Below are positions 46,001-55,759 of a stretch of 64,000 nt of DNA, piece after piece (the first letter of the stretch is position 1; every line of letters begins with the position of its first letter). The DNA is from Vandiemenella viatica (taxonomy: Eukaryota; Arthropoda; Insecta; Orthoptera; Morabidae). The position numbers and the translations under genes are program-made. The stretch covers positions 121,510,095 to 121,574,094 of the forward strand of contig CM061920.1 of assembly GCA_031002005.1 (NCBI GenBank). Direction: 5' to 3'. The notes beneath the pieces were generated by a model. The model saw nothing but the letters and a program-made list of their open reading frames with translations. It had not been told where the DNA came from and made no database searches.

Positions 46001-46795
46001 AAATGTTGGCATGTATAAACTTCCGAAAGAAGCCACTGTATACACCGCAGAAATGACAGCCATCCTAAAGGCAGTACAATATGCGCAAGATACACCGCAA
46101 ACGAAGATTATCATCTGGTCTGACTCAAGAAGCGCGATCGAATCACTTAACAATCTACATGCTGGCAACGGGAGAAATATACTAGGCTACAAAATCATGG
46201 AACAGATACAGCACCTACAGAGCGCCCAAAACAGGTATACCTGATCTGGATCAAAGCACACACAGGTATACCAGGAAATGAACTGGCAGATACAGCAGCC
46301 AAAACAGCAATAAAATCAGGAAGAAACCACCCCCTGGCACCAGCTACAGACATCATATCAACAATCAGACGCAACACTAGAGATAAATGGAACAATATAT
46401 GGAGAAAATCCATAGAAAACAAAGGCAAACACTACGGATACCTACACCCAACGATCCCATCCAAACAGTGGTACCAAACATGGTACGTAACAAGAAGAAC
46501 CATGAGCATTATAGCTAGGATAAAATTCAACCACGGTAGCTTCCGAAAACATCTATATAGACTAAACCTAATAGCATCTCCTCTTTGCGGCTGTGATGAG
46601 ACGAGCGAGGGGGATATAAATCATATGTTATTTGCATGCAAAAGGCACTGGCAGCAGTCCACCAGACTGTTGGAAGATCTGCAACAGCTAGGTGTTAGCC
46701 TCCCGACAAACACCTTGAACATTTTGGGCACGGAGGACCGAAGAGTGTACAAGGCCATTGTGACGTTTATAGTGAGTAACAACATAAAAATATAA
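43092..46795 (+). pseudogene. LINE ORF2: endonuclease, reverse transcriptase, RNase H, frameshifted
   Basis: APE-type endonuclease: MLYWNARSLRSNKESL, GTVVETWL, IMGDFNGHNTAWG, SAVDITISS, GSDHLPIL (about 43092-43750). RT: APGPDNISY, HQLGFRKGKGTNELLA, YIDLSSAYDNV, GLPQGSTLSPLLFNI, LQYADDL, KYLGLIIDSKLTW (about 44395-45310). RNase H: IYTDGSK, TAEMTAIL, WSDSRSAI, IKAHTGIPGNELAD (about 45930-46310), all acidic residues present. Tail: CGCDETSEGDINHMLFAC. Single-base losses near 43160, 44550, 44591 and 46230 break it. The start is taken at 43092 because the first endonuclease strand follows directly; an upstream ATG at 43015 overlaps ORF1 but its frame stops early. Confidence 0.92.
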
Positions 46796-46955
46796 ATCCG
46801 CCCGATCCTAAGGGACGGTGACCAGTAGACTGTCTGTCTAAACAGCAAAATACTTCTCTGAGATGTCTGCTATGCAGAATTCACGGCATACGTGTGAGAT
46901 CTAAAACATCCTAACCCCATGTCCAAAATCATAAAGGAGTACTCTAATGTGATTT
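46796..46955 (+). other. LINE 3' UTR, single-copy part
   Basis: Non-coding sequence between the ORF2 stop and the first repeat unit. It is not repeated elsewhere in the window. Confidence 0.7.
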
Positions 46956-48353
46956 GTAGATGTGTAGGCAGAGACCAGTATGAAGGACAGTGTGACATGA
47001 GATCTGTTAGCTTCAACAGCTTATAAGGTGTGATAAACATGGTTCTGCTAATGCAAAGAGCAAATTTGTACTACCCCAAAATGTTTACAATGTAAATATT
47101 TGTGTTGCAAGTTTCACTGTTTGTAATAGGAATTTTTGTAATAACTTTAAACATGTAAACTAAACTTGGTACCCAGATGTAAGTTTATAAATCATGAAAT
47201 ATGGTGGCAGATGTAATTCAACAAGGCGCGTAACTCATTGTAATAACTATATGTATTTGTGCTGGCTGCATGGTCTTGGAAACCAGATGCCAATAAAAAT
47301 AAAAATAAAAGTAGATGTGTAGGCAGAGACCAGTATGAAGGACAGTGTGACATGAGATCTGTTAGCTTCAACAGCTTATTAGGTGTGATAAACATGGTTC
47401 TGCTAATGCAAAGAGCAAATTTGTACTACCCCAAAATGTTTACAATGTAAATATTTGTGTTGTAAGTTTCACTGTTTGTAATAGGAATTTTTGTAATAAC
47501 TTTAAACATGTAAACTAAACTTGGTACCCAGATGTATGTTTATAAATCATGAAAGATGGTGGTAGATGTAATTCAACAAGGCGTGTAACTCATTGTAATA
47601 ACTATATGTATTTGTGCTGGCTGCATGGTCTTGGAAACCAGATGCCAATAAAAATAAAAAAAAGTAGATGTGTAGGCAGAGACCAGTATGAAGGACAGTG
47701 TGACATGAGATCTGTTAGCTTCAACAGCTTATAAGGTGTGATAAACATGGTTCTGCTAATGCAAAGAGCAAATTTGTACTACCCCAAAATGTTTACAATG
47801 TAAATATTTGTGTTGCAAGTTTCACTGTTTGTAATAGGAATTTTTGTAATAACTTTAAACATGTAAACTAAACTTGGTACCCAGATGTAAGATTATAAAT
47901 CATGAAATATGGTGGCAGATGTAATTCAACAAGGCGTGTAACTCATTGTAATAACTATATGTATTTGTGCTGGCTGCATGGTCTTGGAAACCAGATGCCA
48001 ATAAAAATAAAAAAAAGTAGATGTGTAGGCAGAGACCAGTATGAAGGACAGTGTGACATGAGATCTGTTAGCTTCAACAGCTTATTAGGTGTGATAAACA
48101 TGGTTCTGCTAATGCAAAGAGCAAATTTGTACTACCCCAAAATGTTTACAATGTAAATATTTGTGTTGTAAGTTTCACTGTTTGTAATAGGAATTTTTGT
48201 AATAACTTTAAACATGTAAACTAAACTTGGTACCCAGATGTATGTTTATAAATCATGAAAGATGGTGGTAGATGTAATTCAACAAGGCATGTAACTCATT
48301 GTAATAACTATATGTATTTGTGCTGGCTGCATGGTCCTGGAAACCAGATGCCA

Positions 48354-48396
<43 letters not shown>
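46956..48396 (+). repeat. four tandem copies of the LINE 3' terminus
   Basis: Units begin GTAGATGTGTAGGCAGAGAC at 46956, 47311, 47664 and 48017 (355, 353, 353 bp apart). Each ends CCAGATGCCAATAAAAATAA-like, and the last runs into a ~42-nt poly(A). Units 1 and 3 share ATAAGGTGTG, GTTGCAAG and GAAATATGGTGGCAG; units 2 and 4 share ATTAGGTGTG, GTTGTAAG and GAAAGATGGTGGTAG. The order is therefore A-B-A-B, a duplicated ~706-bp dimer. Each unit end carries AATAAA-type signals, so each could in principle end a transcript. Confidence 0.92.
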
Positions 48397-48398
<2 letters not shown>

Positions 48399-48407
48399 AT
48401 TTTATCT
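48397..48407 (+). repeat. probable target-site duplication of the LINE, right
   Basis: GAATTTTATCT follows the poly(A) directly; see the left copy at 41172-41180. Confidence 0.55.
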
Positions 48408-49350
48408 ATACACAACGCCGAGAGAATTTCCAGTTTTAAAAATAATTTGTGCTTTGCATCCAAGTTCAAATTAAGCACTCAGAAAAGATCTGAAACGGGA
48501 TTACTGAGTATTTTATGCATTCATAATAAATAATTCATGAGCTGAAATACTGTCTGATTTAAGCTAAGTGTAAAAGAGTTTCGTCACAGTTAGGGAGAAT
48601 GAAATGGAGCTCCATGGAATGTTTTAAAATGAAATATTTCTTTTATTATCTCTCAGCTCGTAAGAAGTAGTGCGCACAGTGGAATTAGGAGAGTTTCGAT
48701 GGCTTGTACGCTCCCCTTAATGCGTCCGGTAGATCCCACCCTCCCGCGGGCAGGCGGTCATCTTGTGAAGGTGTTTGTAATCCTCCTGAGTGCTCTGCCA
48801 TATTGCCTTGCCAATGCTTCCTCTCGGGGAGGACATCCGCTACGCGAACACTTGTTGATCGGGTCGAACCGTCAATAGCGCAGCCCTTGAAACCGCCGTC
48901 AATAATTGCCTCTCCAATTCAACAGACGGCGTCGCCATGCTCAGCTGAAGCGCTGAACGCAGTTGTAACTGTGCAGCGTATTAGATTCACGTCTATTGAA
49001 ACTCAAATATCCAATTAACTTAAAAAGAAAGACTTTTCTAAACTACTTTTCTGAATATTGTATTAATTTTCAGAAGTATTCATTTTGCGGATTAAATTAT
49101 TGCTTTTATTAGCTTTTAGAATGACCTAGAAGATCCTTAGCCGGTCTTAAACAACATCCCTGAAAATACCGTTGAGATATAAACCGTTACTGTACAAAAG
49201 TTACCTACTCTTGTAAATAGTTCCCTGCTGTTAAAGATTTTTCCGCTAATGAAGAAGTAAATATTTAATACAAGGTACCTAACAGCCATGTGATACAAAA
49301 AACTAATACCGTTACGACTAAGATAATAGAAGATGTTAACATAAAACGAT
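48408..49350. other. unique stretch with a GC-rich block
   Basis: No gene is supported. The block 48680-48990 is GC-rich against its flanks and unrelated to any repeat here; a 104-codon frame through it has no motif. It is a candidate conserved or regulatory block only. Confidence 0.35.
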
Positions 49351-49356
49351 TTGTAG

Positions 49357-50260
49357 ATGAGTTTATTTGCAGTGGGGATGAGAATAAATGGAGCTACTGA
49401 AGTGAAAATATTGATTTCAAGGCCTTGTGATGTTTCACTCGGTAAAAGCAACATTAATGATAAAGTACATACAGACATCAGACAAGTAATAAATGGCCTG
49501 ACAGACAACAACGTTATAAACAGTAGTTCAGTGTGCATGAAAAAGAGTGAAGATGAATACTTTTGTAACGGGAATGACAGTGAATGTGTGACGCGTGATG
49601 CCATACTTGTTACTTATTTCAACTATGCAGAAGTACCGAAGAAGGTTTTATAACTGATTTTAAGATAAAAGTAAACAAGATATAATGGGCTGACGAAGAC
49701 TTGTAAAATCTTGAATGATAGCTGTATTCCAATAGATGAGGCTAATCCAAATTTGAATTGTACTGTGAAATCAGTCAGCATGAATAATATGTTGTAAAAG
49801 AGTTTCATGATGTGGACAAATCGAAACAAAATTTATCTTCTGACGATAAAGAAATTACTTTGATTTTAACAAATGAAGGTGAACTGAAATTTTGGTTTCT
49901 CAGAAAACGCTTATTAAATTTTGGTGCTAATTGTAATTATTCAGAAATGAAAATCTTCATTTCCAGAATTGGCAAAATAGTTGATTTTAACAAATGAAGG
50001 TGAACTGAAATTTTGGTTTCTCAGAAAACGCTTATTAAATTTTGGTGCTAATTGTAATTATTCAGAAATGAAAATCTTCATTTCCAGAATTGGCAAAATA
50101 GAGCAATCATTCTGTGGTTGGAAAAAACTGTAATTTGTGAAAGACATTTAGTTCCTTTGTGCACTTGTGATAGAAAGAGGAGAAAGAAATCATTCTTTTG
50201 TTCTGGATGGGCAAGCAAGACTTGTTACCTCGTAGTACGTAATTAATTTCTAATGGTATT
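49357..50260 (+). pseudogene. possible decayed coding region, unrecognised
   Basis: A 98-codon frame (49357-49653) is followed, after stops and frame changes, by DKEITLILTNEGELKFWF, LRKRLLNFGANCNYSEMK and, after the duplication, EQSFCGWKKTVICERHLVPL and CTCDRKRRKKSFF. The amino-acid composition is more protein-like than other frames in the window and the pieces are collinear, but I do not recognise a family. It contains the exact 121-bp tandem duplication at 49860-50101. An antisense 155-codon frame over the same place is a shadow. Confidence 0.3.
49860..50101 (+). repeat. perfect 121-bp tandem duplication
   Basis: Positions 49860-49980 and 49981-50101 are identical over all 121 bp, starting TTGATTTTAACAAATGAAGG. 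No sequence separates them. A duplication with no differences is very recent or an assembly effect. Confidence 0.95.
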
Positions 50261-50312
50261 AGTGGCCAGTTTATCCCCGAAGGGTTCGCCCTTCGACTGA
50301 CAGAGTTTTGAT

Positions 50313-50566
50313 TCGCCGCGTGTGCCCATCTGTCCTGGCTAACTTACCTAACACGGTAATTCTACCGGGTACAGGGTACCTACTCTTTAACATGGAATCC
50401 GAACCACGGAAGTATTCTGGCGTACTTCACATTACACAGCTAGCTGTGCCAGAGGTAAAGATCTGGTTAAGCGCCAGTGAAAATCCTCGCCGAGACCGGG
50501 ATTCGAACCGGGGCCCTTTCGACCTCCATTTAGATGCCTTTACCGTTGAGCCACCAGAGCAGTCGT
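50313..50566 (-). repeat. SINE-B copy, near complete
   Basis: The head on the minus strand has the B box (complement of GGGATTCGAACCGGGG) and A-box region (complement of TTTACCGTTGAGCCACC). The body carries the complement of CACATTACACAGCTAGCTGT and GTAATTCTACCGGGTACAGG. Confidence 0.82.
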
Positions 50567-51744
50567 AGTACACAATTTTTTGTTATTACTATTAAACATG
50601 TCTAGTTGCAACGGCAACCAGTATTGGAAATCACTTTTTCTATTTTTATACGATACTATTGTACTTTCTTTTTTTTTATTGTTAAATATGATATATGATG
50701 AGAGTTGTATTTTCAGCATCCTATTGTATTCTTATGTGAAATGTTTGGATGTTGTTGCACTATATCTTCATAATTGCTGCAAATCTGAATAGAAATTTAG
50801 TCTACATCGCCGAAGCCTTGACGGACAAAGTCTCTTCACTGGATCGATGTTCATTCATGTTGTGGGCATGAATAGACTTATGCAACAGGTGTAGCCATAA
50901 TTCATACAGCGCCTGACGTCCGACGAAAAACGATCAATATGACGTGGAAGAATCATTCAAATTTCCCAAGGGTATTGCGTAAAAGGAAACGTGATGGTGC
51001 CTTTCTCTTTTCTGACCGTTCAAAGTTTCTCCTCAATGTATACATTTTCACATTGCTTATATAAGATCTCTAAAAACAACATCTAGGTGCCTTTTTGTGA
51101 TAATATTTTCCAACCGCACAAAACTTATGAACTTTTCTAAATTTACTAAATTCCCTTTGAGACCCCGACCTCTCGTACTTTCAATATCAAGTTTTTTCAC
51201 TATGTGCTAAAAAATTTTTACCTGCTAACTGATTTCTGTCATCAAGATTAGCAAGTAAAAGATAGAATAAAAACATGATCTCAAAAGAAATAACAAAGTC
51301 TCTTAGTAGGGGAAAAATATGTCAAGTCTTTGCATTACCACCCCACAAACGAATGGGTGGAGGCTGTGTGCTGGAATAACCGTTTATAATCTCTATTGTC
51401 TCTCATTGTACACGGCGCTAACTTAATGTTACTGAATGTCAGACGTGACGAGTAACATTGTGAAAGTGGCCCATTAAAAACATTTAATTGCTTTCGGCTT
51501 GATTAAAAGTTTTTATAACATTGGTTTATTGAACGGTAGTTTCATTTTTATATTGTAAAAGCAGGGTTCGATTGTACTTTATGAAACTGTTAGAACAGAA
51601 AAAACGCTTAAGCGCATATCCATTGAAGTCCATAATATGCAGTTTCCGCTTCACTGTTGTATTTTACAATAGATAATTCAGTTATACGATACAGTAGTCA
51701 AAATAAATTCTGATTAAATTTTATCATCTGCTAGCGTTTGCGCG
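50567..51744. other. unique AT-rich intergenic stretch
   Basis: No gene or repeat recognised. Confidence 0.45.
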
Positions 51745-51868
51745 TTGTTATTTTTTAAAACATTAATAACGCTCCTGGAAATCGGTCTAATGTACTGATC
51801 CTAATGATTTAATTAAATAAAAAAATTACTTCTTGCAGAAACTTATGACCATAAATAGAACATGGAAA
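51745..51868 (+). repeat. 124-bp direct repeat, copy 1
   Basis: It begins TTGTTATTTTTTAAAACATT and ends AACATGGAAA. It matches 52200-52323 at about 94% by eye with no gaps. Confidence 0.9.
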
Positions 51869-52199
51869 ACGGAAAAGAAATATATATTGTAATGGAATGC
51901 AGGGATGAATTTTTTACTACTTGCCTTCATCTGGAATAGTAAACAATATTTGAGGTTATCAGGAAAATAGAGGTAAGATATGTGAGAGAAAACGAAAGAA
52001 CTCAGGACTAATGAGAAAAATTTGAATTATCGATTATAGTTTTTATTATTCTTTCATGGGAAGGGTTGAAGCTATTTTATCTGCAGAACCATTAGTGTCA
52101 GTTCTAATTTAGGTGTCTAAATTTGAACCATAAAACGGCTTCAAGAGTAATTTAAACATCAAACATTAAGGATAATCTGAGAATCATTCTTTACTAGTA

Positions 52200-52323
52200 T
52201 TGTTATTTTTTAAAACATTAATAGCGCTCCTAGAAATCGGACTAATGTACTGATACTAATGATTTAATTAAATAAAAAAATTACTTCTTGCAGAGACTTA
52301 TGACCATGAACAGAACATGGAAA
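52200..52323 (+). repeat. 124-bp direct repeat, copy 2
   Basis: Partner of 51745-51868. The 331 bp between the copies are not repeated. No terminal inverted repeats were seen, so this may be a segmental duplication or solo-LTR-like pair rather than two insertions. Confidence 0.9.
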
Positions 52324-53474
52324 TATTTTCAATTAATATCCTAATTATAACTTTTTACATATTTTCAATTTTGATTTGAAGAAGGTCGTTATCATAAAAC
52401 TAATCATGTGGTAAGACAAAAATTCATATTAAAATATTGTTGCTCAAATAAGTAATGGTAAATACTGGCTTTTTATTTGCTCCTTCCCGCCCTGCAAAGA
52501 AACAGTTCTGACCCAAGTACGATGTACCTATTTGTATGAGTCCACACGTCTCAGCATTATCATCTTGTAGGCGACTAACCCGACCTTCATCTCTGGCACA
52601 GCTAGATGAAATACGTCAGACCGCTTCAGTGGTCAAACTCCACCTTAAACTGTTGGTCTCTTTTACCTGATACGATTTACCTGATTATGTTCTATAAGGA
52701 AGATAAGAACTGGCCGTCCTACCTACGATACCAAGCTTAGTATGACTGCTTCTGGAGGGCCCAACCACCTTTCGGGTAGATGATCAGGGTTAGCTTAACT
52801 CTCTCATTGAAGCTCCTCACGAACGGGAAATTAAAATGTGTACTCCGGTTTCCTTGCTTCCACAGGTTAATACGGCTTCCTCCAGTGAGTGATGGAAGAA
52901 GCTAAGAATCCTGATAATTTTTAAAAAAAAAAAAAACTTTCTTCTAGATCGTCTTGTTAATGGAATGTAGCCTCAAAGTGGATTTCAGGATCAGATTCAT
53001 GTGCCTTGTCTTTTAAGCCTTTTTTGATTTGCCCGTTAACACTACAATGCTTTTTATAACCACTGTGAGAATTTCTTTAAATAACCAGGCTTCAATAATG
53101 CAGTTTTCATTGGCATTGTATCTTATATGGCAATATACAATATCCTGAAGTGACCATTTTTTTATCCTTTCCTCCCCCTTTCCCCGTTGTTTCTTTACTT
53201 TTGGACAGGCCAACGAGTCCGTAAGTGGCCTTTGAGTGAGTGTCGTGAACTAGCTGATCTTCAATTGTTCTGTTTATCTGATCCTCAATAAAGAGTCTTG
53301 CCCTGGTTCTACAGGTTCTGGAAATGAGTAGTTGCGACTTTTGCCTGTTTGCCAAACAATTCGAAAAGCACTAAAGCTAAGCTTAGTCCTTAACCCGAAG
53401 GTTGACTGGACCCTCTCGAAGGAGACATACTAAACTTTATATCAGAGGAAGAATGGCCAGTTCCTTTCCTCATT
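52324..53474. repeat. intergenic stretch with a SINE-B body trace
   Basis: About 52570-52610 reads on the plus strand as a piece of SINE-B body (ACCTTCATCTCTGGCACAGC, complement of the block in 50313-50566), the opposite orientation to the other SINE-B copies. A run of about 14 A is near 52922-52936. Two overlapping minus-strand frames at 53013-53355 have no family motif. No gene is supported. Confidence 0.4.
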
Positions 53475-53643
53475 ACATAATCTAACCCCGTAATCCTACC
53501 TTATAAAGAGGACCTACAATTTAACGAGGAATCCAAACCATAGAAACATTTTGGCATGTTTGGAAATTCACGAGGACACAAGGATTCAACACGGGGACAT
53601 TTCGATCTCCAGTCAGACGCCTTAGCAACTGAACCAGAGCGCT
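53475..53643 (-). repeat. SINE-B copy with internal deletion
   Basis: The left part has AACCCCGTAATCCTACC-type body and AATTTAACGAGGAATCC; the right part is the tRNA-like head (complement of TCCAGTCAGACGCCTTAGCA and CTGAACCAGAGCGCT). The middle body is missing and the B box is mutated. Confidence 0.7.
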
Positions 53644-54761
53644 CTTGAAGAGAGAGAGAGTGCCATCTCTATTAAACACAACGCACTGGCCTCTGGAGTT
53701 ATTTACCTTGCTGAATGGTTGTGGTACTGCTGGAAGAACAGTGTGTAAGGCGATTTGGGTTTTACATATCCTGGCCTGTAGCTATGTTTTTACTCGTCAG
53801 ATCCCTCATATTCTCCAGCATGCCTTGAATGTGACGAATGAATTCAATATACTTTCTGAATTAGCGATCGCAATTTCTGTCAGAAACAAATTAAAACATT
53901 GACAGCACTGTAAACAGATTAATAAACCTAATTAGTTAATGACGTGTAGATGATAAGTAATACAAAAAACTTAGCCGTCGTAAGTTAACAGATTAATAGA
54001 ACGTTCAGAAATAGGTAGCTGCCACAAAGGTTTGTATATCCAACAGAAACTTCAATTTCGAAAATTAAAAGGGGGTTATTTCTCATATATAAATTTATTT
54101 CAGGTCAACAGCAGTACTATATCTCGCAATTATTTGTTACAGTGTATCAGAGTTGCTCAACTTATAAAGGGTACTACTTGAAATATAAAATATTAGGCCG
54201 GAAATCCAATCAGTTTCTATCATTGCGAGCTTATACTGAAGTGGTGAGCCATATGTAAGCTATCCTGGCATTGGATGACGGTGTGTTATTTAGAAGAGAT
54301 AGGCCCAAATCTCCCTCTCTCAACACATGCAAGCTCTTAGCTCGGATAATCAAATTTAGAGGTCATTCTACATAGTCTGGAACTCAAAAATTGACAGTTC
54401 TCGTAGAAATATTATTGAATTTAATTAATAACGTTCAGTGAAACTACTTCTAAGACACTTATGTTACATTGACACAAGCTATGTTAGCTTGTGTGCTGTG
54501 GTCGCGGAATACAACCACGTACAAGCGACACGACACATACTGTTCGCTCCCTGCCTTCCTACAGTGCAGGCGCTCTACCAACAGTCGGCCGCCGCAATGC
54601 TGGGCTCTCCAGCAGCGAGGAACCTTACAAAACAACACTATGCTACTAAACAAACTACACACTGTGGAAACCCAATAATATTACAAACAAGTTACAAAGA
54701 TTAACATAATTATTTAACGTACTTATATCTAAAAAATGTTACATAATTCAATTTTAATAAT
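53644..54761. other. unique intergenic stretch
   Basis: No gene is supported; a GC-richer patch at 54480-54660 has open frames on both strands without motifs. Confidence 0.4.
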
Positions 54762-54776
54762 AATAACAAAATGATT
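54762..54776 (+). repeat. PLE target-site duplication, left
   Basis: AATAACAAAATGATT, identical to 55406-55420 over 15 bp. Confidence 0.85.
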
Positions 54777-54861
54777 CTTAAGACTTCCGCGGCCGTCTTT
54801 GTACATGATTTATAGCTTTACGGGCTATGCCGCGTCGATTATTGGATTCGCCTGTCTTCCA

Positions 54862-55329
54862 TACATACGTGGCATCATTGACCGGATTGGGAAACTGTTT
54901 AAGCGGGTGGAGGTGCGAATCGTGTATAAAGCTCACTGCAAACTTAGCCAGTCATTATCCAGGGTAAAAGACAGATTACACCCACACCAGCTTACGGGTG
55001 TTTACGAAATCCCCTGCAGCTGTGGCAGTGTATACATCGGAGAGACAGGTCGCACAGTGGCGGAGAGACCTAAAGAACATATCCGCCACTACAAATATAA
55101 CAACAGCGACAAATCTGCCAACGTTCGCAATGCTGTTAACACCGGGCATGAAATAAAATTTCAAGACACGAGGCTACTGTGGAGAGAAGACCAGTGGTGG
55201 TCTCGACGTGTGAAAGAGGCAGCAGAAATCTTAAGGAATTCCAACAGTATCAACGAAGATAGCGGCATTTTTCTCTGCGATGCTTGGCGACTGTTGCTAT
55301 CTGAACATAAATATAAACAGTATCTCTGA
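54862..55329 (+). pseudogene. Penelope-like GIY-YIG endonuclease domain (C-terminal fragment)
   Basis: The open frame runs from 54799, but its first ~20 codons read through the inverted end; homologous protein begins near CLPYIRGIIDRIGKLFKR. Then come a linker (VKDRLHPHQLTGVYEIPC) and the nuclease core GVYEIPCSCGSVYIGETGRT with the GVY...VYIG signature, the catalytic Arg of TGRTV, and KEHIRHYK; further on NAVNTGHEIKFQDTRLL. PLE proteins normally place this after a reverse transcriptase of several hundred residues, absent here. The frame itself is intact to its TGA at 55327-55329, which lies inside a hammerhead core. Confidence 0.85.
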
Positions 55330-55364
55330 AGAAGGCTGGAGTATAACAGCCGAAAGGTTAGATA
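55321..55364 (+). ncRNA. hammerhead-like ribozyme motif HH5 in the PLE
   Basis: Order as RNA: UAUCU (stem I), CUGAAGA (core), one extra A, GGCUG (stem II), GAGUAUAA loop, CAGCC (stem II), GAA, AGGU, U (base 17), AGAUA (stem I). Stem I pairs 5 of 5 and stem II 5 of 5. AGGU is one change from a self-complementary tetramer, so dimer stem III would have a mismatch. The ORF stop TGA is part of CUGA. Confidence 0.7.
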
Positions 55365-55405
55365 ATCCAATAAACGATGCGGCATAGCCCGTAAACCTAT
55401 AAATC

Positions 55406-55420
55406 AATAACAAAATGATT
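55406..55420 (+). repeat. PLE target-site duplication, right
   Basis: AATAACAAAATGATT, identical to 54762-54776. Confidence 0.85.
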
Positions 55421-55528
55421 GGGGGGTTAGAGATAATGTTACAACATATACCGGTGTTTTGGACAGATGGCGCTGTATGTCTCGAATACACATTTGCTAC
55501 GTTACTTTCTTTCACTCTTACTCTCCAA

Positions 55529-55758
55529 ACGCTCTGGCCTCGCATTCGGGAGGACGCCGGTTCGAATCCCCGTCCGGGCATCCAGATTTTGGTTTTCCAT
55601 TGTTTCCCCAAATCACTCCAGGCAAATGGCAGGATGCCTCCTTCAAAAGGCAATGGACAAATTACTTCCCGTACCTTGTCCCCAGTCCCATCCCGCCGCT
55701 AATGACTTTGACGTCGACGAGGCGTAAAGCCATAAGTAAACAAAACAAAAAAAATACA
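55529..55758 (+). repeat. SINE-A copy, nearly complete, best preserved
   Basis: It starts at the spacer CGCTCTGGCCTCGCATTCGG, just after the A-box region, and has a perfect B box GGTTCGAATCCCC, the body CCAGATTTTGGTTTTCC and CCCCAAATCACTCCAGG, the CTTCAAAAGGCAATGG block and the tail GACGTCGACGAGGCGTAAAG, then an A-rich end. The A box itself is missing. Confidence 0.85.
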
Positions 55759-55759
55759 A

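Larger units (their letters stand above)
41181..48396 (+). mobile_element. I-group non-LTR retrotransposon, 7.2 kb, near full length, dead
   Basis: This has a 5' end with an internal promoter (41180-41213), a 199-bp 5' UTR, ORF1 (gag-like with CCHC knuckles), ORF2 (endonuclease, reverse transcriptase, RNase H, Cys-His tail), a 3' UTR whose last ~353 bp occur four times in tandem, and a poly(A) of about 42. A probable diverged target duplication brackets it. An RNase H after the RT and a three-knuckle gag place it in the I / LOA / R1 group of elements. ORF1 carries at least two net frameshifts and ORF2 about four single-base frameshifts, but few nonsense changes, so it is only moderately old. 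Confidence 0.92.
54777..55405 (+). mobile_element. 5'-truncated Penelope-like element with inverted ends
   Basis: A 629-bp insertion is flanked by an exact 15-bp duplication. It encodes a GIY-YIG endonuclease domain but no reverse transcriptase. The last ~45 bp (CCAATAAACGATGCGGCATA, GCCCGTAAACCTATAAATC) recur inverted near the left end (about 54808-54852), after a ~30-bp lead CTTAAGACTTCCGCGGCCGT. PLEs are known for 5' truncation, target duplications, inverted or partial LTR-like ends and hammerhead motifs, and all are seen here. The inversion could equally come from twin priming during insertion. Confidence 0.85.

Noticed and set aside
45143..46168. Several open frames on both strands inside the LINE ORF2 region
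   Set aside because: They are shadow frames of the reverse transcriptase and RNase H coding sequence.
46956..48396. Satellite DNA or CRISPR-like array
   Set aside because: Units are ~353 bp without spacers, continuous with the LINE 3' UTR and ending in its poly(A).
49137..49604. 155-codon minus-strand frame
   Set aside because: It is antisense to the more protein-like plus-strand fragments at 49357 and looks hydrophobic only because it is the complement.
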